The translations under genes were made by a program, and so were the position numbers. From positions 1 to 10,520 of the forward strand of contig JAJAZO010000344.1 in assembly GCA_026785745.1 (NCBI GenBank): 10,520 nt of DNA. The letters run 5' to 3'. The stretch is from Chitinophagaceae bacterium (GTDB lineage: Bacteria; Bacteroidota; Bacteroidia; Chitinophagales; Chitinophagaceae). Below, piece after piece: positions 7,474-10,520 of the stretch. The notes under the pieces are model-generated. The model was not told the DNA's origin, made no database searches, and saw only the letters and a list, made by a program, of their open reading frames with translations. Numbering within the stretch: position 1 is the stretch's first letter; each line of letters opens with the position of its first letter.

Positions 7474-7779
7474 ATGAAATGTCCGAATTGTGAAGAAACA
7501 CTGGTAATGACAGAAAGACAAGGAGTGGAAATTGATTATTGTCCAAAATGCCGTGGTGTCTGGTTAGACAAAGGTGAGTTGGATAAAATCATTGAAAAGT
7601 CAACAACTGCCGAAACATCACAAAACCTCAAAAATCAAGGTGAAAAAAGAAGGCAGCAAGATGATGACGACGACGACGATGATGATGAAGGATTCTTCAA
7701 CCGCAAAAGACGCAATGATAATAATGACAACTCTGAAAGAGGAAAAGGTGGTTTTTTAGGCAACTTATTTGATTTTTGA
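7474..7779 (+). CDS. zinc-ribbon (zf-TFIIB type) small protein with poly-Asp tail
   Basis: A 101-residue cytoplasmic protein. Residues 1-40 form a zf-TFIIB-type zinc ribbon: CPNC (C3, C6) and CPKC (C23, C26) supply the four zinc ligands, followed by the hallmark RGVWLDKGELDKI. The rest is low-complexity: a Lys/Gln stretch, nine consecutive aspartates (codons at 7660-7686), a basic patch (NRKRRND), an Asn/Asp-rich stretch, then GGFLGNLFDF at the C-terminus. The DNA or protein target is unknown; proteins of this family are widespread and mostly uncharacterised. The hydrophobic C-terminal tip resembles a docking peptide, but that is inference. It begins 27 bases after the TolC stop codon and is probably the last gene of that transcript. 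It lies between the intact tolC 3' end and its decayed copy. Confidence 0.9.
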   Translation: MKCPNCEETLVMTERQGVEIDYCPKCRGVWLDKGELDKIIEKSTTAETSQNLKNQGEKRRQQDDDDDDDDDEGFFNRKRRNDNNDNSERGKGGFLGNLFDF

Positions 7780-7821
7780 TTAATTAATTTTTTAAACTTA
7801 GTATTTATGAAAGGAATTTGT

Positions 7822-7867
7822 CCCTGTTGAAATAGCCTGTAAAAAACTACATGCCATTTCAACAGGG
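7822..7867. repeat. perfect 12-bp inverted repeat (hairpin) in convergent intergenic region
   Basis: CCCTGTTGAAAT (7822-7833) and ATTTCAACAGGG (7856-7867) are exact reverse complements separated by 22 bases. The element lies between the convergent zinc-ribbon and TerC genes, so it could fold in transcripts from either side and help end them, but no T-run follows on either strand. The right arm overlaps the region aligning with the tolC remnant, so the palindrome may mark a rearrangement junction. Confidence 0.6.
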
Positions 7868-8024
7868 CGGAGCGATAGTATTTCGGGCCGGAAGAGTTTC
7901 GTTGTTTCTTATTAACGGGGCACAAAACAATGGAAGCCTGTTAAAAAATACAGGAGTTGAAAGAATATAATGTTTAAAACACCAAAATACCCTTCGATGG
8001 ATTGCGGGCTTAATAGTGGTTAAT
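7839..8024 (+). pseudogene. decayed fragment of a TolC C-terminus
   Basis: This stretch aligns with the 3' end of the tolC-like gene upstream (about 7278-7446). In the frame starting at 7863 it reads QGGAIVFRAGRVSLFLIN, against QRGEEIRFQAGESSLFLIN in the intact protein, and ends TLRWIAGLIVVN against ALQWAAGLLIN. The middle part matches in another frame (TMEAC, stop, KIQELKEYN against TLEALQKLQELKAKY). A net 5-base loss near 7921 and a 2-base gain near 7960 break the frame, and in-frame stops are present. Exact DNA blocks include TTGTTTCTTATTAA (7902-7915) and TGGAAGCCT. Only the last 55 or so codons survive and the stop codon is lost, so it cannot make a channel. It overlaps the TerC stop codon by five bases. 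The left boundary is uncertain (7839-7860). Confidence 0.85.
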
Positions 8025-8784
8025 CAGACATATCTTTATCAAGTTTGCTTTCCTTCTCCGTATAATGTTGATGCAATTGGACAGGAGGTGTTTTTTTTCG
8101 TTGCATCCGCATCTGGATTATATCCACCAACAAGGCAAAAGCCATAGAAAAATAAATATAGCCTTTAGGAATTTTTACACCAAACCCCTCTGCAAGTAAA
8201 GACATACCAATTAACATCAAAAAACTCAATGCCAACATTTTGAATGCCGGATGCTTATTTACAAAACCGCTGATAGGCTCTGCTGCAAACAGCATGACAA
8301 TAACAGTGATAATAACGGCAGTATACATAACCCAAATTTGCTGTACCATTCCTACTGCAGTTATAATGGAGTCAACAGAAAAAATCAAATCCATTATTAA
8401 TATCTGACCAATCACCGCTCCAAACGAAGCCCCTTTCATTTTAACTGTTACATCTCCCTCAACACCTTCCATCTTATGGTAAATTTCCTTTGCACTTTTG
8501 TATAGCAAAAACAAACCACCTGCAATTAATATCAGTTCTTTTCCGGAGAAACCAATGTTGAAAAGCGTAAACAAATCATTATCCAGTTTCATAATAATGG
8601 CAACTAAAGCCAGCAATCCCAGGCGCATCCCTCCTGCGAGTAACAATCCGAGTCTTCTTGCTTTCTTTTGCTGATGCTCAGGAAGTTTTGCTGCTAGTAT
8701 GGAAATAAAAATAATATTATCAATTCCCAATACCACTTCCAATGCTATCAGTGTAACAAGGGCAATAATAATTTCATAGCTCAT
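8020..8784 (-). CDS. TerC-family integral membrane protein
   Basis: A 254-residue polytopic inner-membrane protein of the TerC/Alx superfamily; characterised members have been linked to Mn2+ export, tellurite resistance and alkaline pH response. Hallmark acidic motifs lie within membrane helices: EVVLGIDNIIF (E16, D22, N23) and MDLIFSVDSIITAVGM (D132, D138). These conserved charges are the likely metal-coordinating residues. Seven or so hydrophobic segments cover residues 5-225; the C-terminal tail (226-254) is polar with HQH. It starts 9 bases after the DUF2490 stop codon, so the two genes form an operon. Its stop codon lies within the tolC remnant, showing that the rearrangement reached the very end of the gene. 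Which ion it moves cannot be decided here. Confidence 0.93.
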   Translation of the reverse strand: MSYEIIIALVTLIALEVVLGIDNIIFISILAAKLPEHQQKKARRLGLLLAGGMRLGLLALVAIIMKLDNDLFTLFNIGFSGKELILIAGGLFLLYKSAKEIYHKMEGVEGDVTVKMKGASFGAVIGQILIMDLIFSVDSIITAVGMVQQIWVMYTAVIITVIVMLFAAEPISGFVNKHPAFKMLALSFLMLIGMSLLAEGFGVKIPKGYIYFSMAFALLVDIIQMRMQRKKTPPVQLHQHYTEKESKLDKDMSD

Positions 8785-8793
8785 ATTATTTTT

Positions 8794-9555
8794 TTAAAGA
8801 GTAAGATGAGAGCTTAACACCACACCATTATTTCGTTGAATAATACTATTATTATTAAGTCTACGGCCCTGCTGAAGGGTTTGATTGAAATAGCCGCCTT
8901 CTAAAGATAAATTTTTATTGACCTTAAATCCTAACAATAAAAAAAGTCGATTCTGGTCAAAAATATTTATGCCAAGATTCTTTCCCGCCCCAATAAATAG
9001 TTCATCCGCAGCTACCCCATATAGTTGCTTATCCTTTTTTGTCCACAAGGAATGTTGTGCCCTGAACTGGTAACGAAACCGGTGGAGAAAAGTCCAGCTT
9101 TCTATTTCTCTGTCTGAGCCTGTGCCTGTGCCTGTGCCTGCTTTTACTTTTCCCAGCCACCGCTGTTCTATGCGAAAGCGGTGACTGAATGTCCATTTGT
9201 TTACAGGTTGCCGGAATGTTATCTGTTCGTACAGCCGATGCTCAGGAAATGTACCGGCAGAAGCTATAGGAAAGTCACCGTATGGAAATGTTTCAATCCA
9301 ACTATACCCTGCATGAGCAGTTACATTTTCGTTCAGTTTATAATTAGCCCCAATTCGTAATAAACTTTGTTGCCAGTATTTTAACCCATTCGTTCTGCGC
9401 CACTGGTATTCCAGGTGCAGGCTCCATTTCTTATCAAGTTTAAAAGTATTAAAAGTTTGCAGCCAGTTTGTATTGTTAAAATCATTCACCCGGTCGTTCT
9501 GTGTATTGCCTTGCAGGCTAATCAATATAAAAAGGATAAAAATATTTTTTTTCAC
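8794..9555 (-). CDS. DUF2490 outer-membrane-type protein, GTG start
   Basis: A 253-residue protein with a signal peptide (about residues 1-18, ending near QGNTQ) and alternating aromatic/polar strands throughout, such as WSLHLEYQWRR, WTFSHRFRIEQRW, WTFLHRFRYQFR and NLSLEGGYFNQTLQQ; it ends in a beta-strand-like SSHLTL. This is the pattern of the DUF2490 family, small outer-membrane beta-barrels of unknown function common in Bacteroidota. The start codon is GTG at 9555; no ATG upstream fits, and the signal peptide requires this start. Only 12 bases separate it from the stem of a strong terminator. Residues around 142-147 (GTGTGTG) are encoded by a hexanucleotide repeat and lie in a likely loop. 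Co-transcribed with TerC; no function assigned. Confidence 0.87.
   Translation of the reverse strand: MKKNIFILFILISLQGNTQNDRVNDFNNTNWLQTFNTFKLDKKWSLHLEYQWRRTNGLKYWQQSLLRIGANYKLNENVTAHAGYSWIETFPYGDFPIASAGTFPEHRLYEQITFRQPVNKWTFSHRFRIEQRWLGKVKAGTGTGTGSDREIESWTFLHRFRYQFRAQHSLWTKKDKQLYGVAADELFIGAGKNLGINIFDQNRLFLLLGFKVNKNLSLEGGYFNQTLQQGRRLNNNSIIQRNNGVVLSSHLTL
9118..9141 (-). repeat. hexanucleotide tandem repeat inside the DUF2490 gene
   Basis: Four tandem copies of GCCTGT (the last ends GCCTGC) on the plus strand encode alternating Gly-Thr in the DUF2490 protein. Because the unit is six bases, gain or loss of copies keeps the frame and would only change a loop length. Confidence 0.8.
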
Positions 9556-9560
9556 AATAA

Positions 9561-9593
9561 ATAAAAGAACCGCCCCGTAGAAACGGGGCGGTT
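9561..9593 (-). terminator. intrinsic terminator after the carbonic anhydrase gene
   Basis: A perfect 11-bp GC-rich stem (9568-9578 pairing with 9583-9593) with a 4-base loop is followed on the minus strand by CTTTTATTTATTG, a T-rich tail. It lies 21 bases past the carbonic anhydrase stop codon and ends the SulP/carbonic anhydrase transcript. The plus-strand tail (TATTTCT) is weaker and no plus-strand gene reads into it. The T-tail runs into the start of the next minus-strand gene. Confidence 0.88.
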
Positions 9594-9614
9594 TATTTCT
9601 AAAATAACCCTTTA

Positions 9615-10292
9615 TTAAACGAGGGTTTCATTATTTGCAACCAGCTTTTCACTTTTAATGCTAACCGTATCTTCATAAAAATCAACAACACCGCTTTCTA
9701 CATTATACATAGCGCCACAAATTCCTATCTCGCCATTCTCAATCATTTCATGCAGTATGTGGCTTCTTTCCAATACGGCATTTACTGTTCTTCTTACATT
9801 AATGGTAGCAACATTCTCTACAAATTCGCCGTTCTTTGAGTTACGTTCTACCTTAGTAACCGTTTCATCATCCACAGCCGGACGTATTTTTGAAAGCAAG
9901 GCAGTAAGATTACCCATCTCCACATGGTCACAGGCTCCTTTAACAGCTCCGCATTTGGAGTGTCCCAGTACTACAATTAATTTTGACCCGGCTACCTTGC
10001 AGGCAAACTCCATGCTACCGAGTATATCTTCATTCACAATATTGCCGGCAATCCTTACACTGAAAACATCGCCAAGCCCCTGGTCAAAAATTAATTCTAC
10101 AGATGTACGGCTGTCAATACAGCTAAGTACTACAGCAAAAGGCCATTGACCATCCCGTGTATCATTTACCTGTTGCAACAGGTTACGGTTAAATTTTAAA
10201 TTACTGACAAATCTTTTATTCCCATCTTTCAAAATATCCAATGCAATTTGTGGAGTAATGGTTGATTGTGATTCTTTATTATGTGTTCTCAT
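9615..10292 (-). CDS. beta-class carbonic anhydrase
   Basis: A cytoplasmic zinc enzyme interconverting CO2 and bicarbonate. The 225-residue protein has no signal peptide and carries the complete beta-class active site: SCIDSR with zinc ligand C58 and the Asp60/Arg62 dyad, and LGHSKCGAV with zinc ligands H111 and C114. Further family signatures are DVFSVRIAGN (75-84) and the late GEIGICGAMYNVESG (187-201). The length is typical for bacterial enzymes. It lies 20 bases downstream of the SulP-type transporter gene in the same direction, a common pairing in which imported bicarbonate and CO2 are equilibrated, and is followed by a strong terminator. The start at 10292 has an A/T-rich leader and fits the family N-terminus. 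Confidence 0.96.
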   Translation of the reverse strand: MRTHNKESQSTITPQIALDILKDGNKRFVSNLKFNRNLLQQVNDTRDGQWPFAVVLSCIDSRTSVELIFDQGLGDVFSVRIAGNIVNEDILGSMEFACKVAGSKLIVVLGHSKCGAVKGACDHVEMGNLTALLSKIRPAVDDETVTKVERNSKNGEFVENVATINVRRTVNAVLERSHILHEMIENGEIGICGAMYNVESGVVDFYEDTVSIKSEKLVANNETLV

Positions 10293-10312
10293 TTTTTATT
10301 TAATTAAAATTT

Positions 10313-10520
10313 TTAAGAAATAGATGTTACGTTTTCTGTGTTTGAAATTTTATACACTTCTTTAAACCCAATTGTTTTACAGGTTATATTTTTAAGTGGT
10401 GCCTTTATATCTCTAAACTCTTTTATCAACCCTAACACATCAAATTCAATATACTGTGTTTTAGATGCATCAATTATTACTGTTGCATTTTCAGGAATAT
10501 GGTCAAGGGTTTCTCTAATA
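10313..10520 (-). CDS. SulP-family anion transporter, C-terminal STAS domain only (truncated by window)
   Basis: The final 68 residues of a protein whose start lies beyond the right edge; the frame is open to base 10520 and stops at 10313-10315. The sequence reads IRETLDHIPENATVIIDASKTQYIEFDVLGLIKEF and so on, with GFKEVYKI near the end. The VIIDASK strand and the following helix are typical of the STAS domain closing SulP (SLC26-like) transporters in Bacteroidota. Such transporters move bicarbonate, sulfate or other anions. The carbonic anhydrase gene 20 bases downstream favours bicarbonate, but this is inference. A standalone STAS protein cannot be excluded from the visible part. Confidence 0.78.
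   Translation of the reverse strand, partial: IRETLDHIPENATVIIDASKTQYIEFDVLGLIKEFRDIKAPLKNITCKTIGFKEVYKISNTENVTSIS

Noticed and set aside
7780..7800. A/T-rich palindromic stretch after the zinc-ribbon gene as an intrinsic terminator
   Set aside because: It contains only short TTAATTAA-type symmetry and no GC-rich stem, so it cannot be supported as a terminator.
9757..10149. A 130-codon plus-strand open frame opposite the carbonic anhydrase gene
   Set aside because: The minus-strand gene has all catalytic residues of beta carbonic anhydrase; the antisense frame shows no family features.

Overview
The window looks like a chromosomal segment from a member of the Bacteroidota, most likely the Chitinophagaceae or a related family. 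Evidence for this: A/T-rich intergenic DNA without Shine-Dalgarno sequences; one match to the Bacteroidota promoter consensus (TTG, then TAnnTTTG); families typical of that phylum (the DUF6814-like small membrane protein, a peptidase-less HlyB-type ABC protein, DUF2490); and leader peptides of the MKK-hydrophobic-SQ type. No phage, insertion-sequence, CRISPR, tRNA or rRNA signature was seen. No gene-free stretch exceeds 300 bases.

Left part, plus strand (1-1796): the 3' portion of an MHS-type major facilitator transporter, cut by the window edge, followed by a small two-helix membrane protein of the type often paired with such transporters. A recognisable promoter (1840-1868) then opens the next block.

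Centre, plus strand (1879-7779): a small exported protein of unknown function; an ABC transporter with six membrane helices and a strikingly degenerate ATPase domain; a HlyD-type membrane fusion protein; a lipoprotein with an NTF2/SnoaL-like fold resembling iota-class carbonic anhydrases; a TolC-type outer-membrane channel; and a small zinc-ribbon protein with an acidic tail. The ABC, HlyD and TolC genes make a complete inner membrane-to-outer membrane export path whose substrate is unknown. The carbonic-anhydrase-like gene sits inside that set, which is the most unusual feature of the layout.

Between the convergent gene blocks (7780-8019) lie a perfect 12-bp inverted repeat and a decayed copy of the 3' end of the tolC gene, ending inside the stop codon of the neighbouring gene. 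This is a scar of an old duplication or deletion.

Right part, minus strand (8020-10520): read in transcription order from the right edge, the C-terminal STAS domain of a SulP anion (probably bicarbonate or sulfate) transporter, a beta-class carbonic anhydrase with all zinc ligands, a strong intrinsic terminator, a DUF2490 outer-membrane-type protein and a TerC-family membrane protein. The SulP/beta-carbonic anhydrase pair points to inorganic-carbon handling. With the iota-like lipoprotein about 4 kb away, the window may carry both a cytoplasmic and an extracytoplasmic CO2/bicarbonate enzyme. The functional link between the export set and the carbon set is inference from position only.
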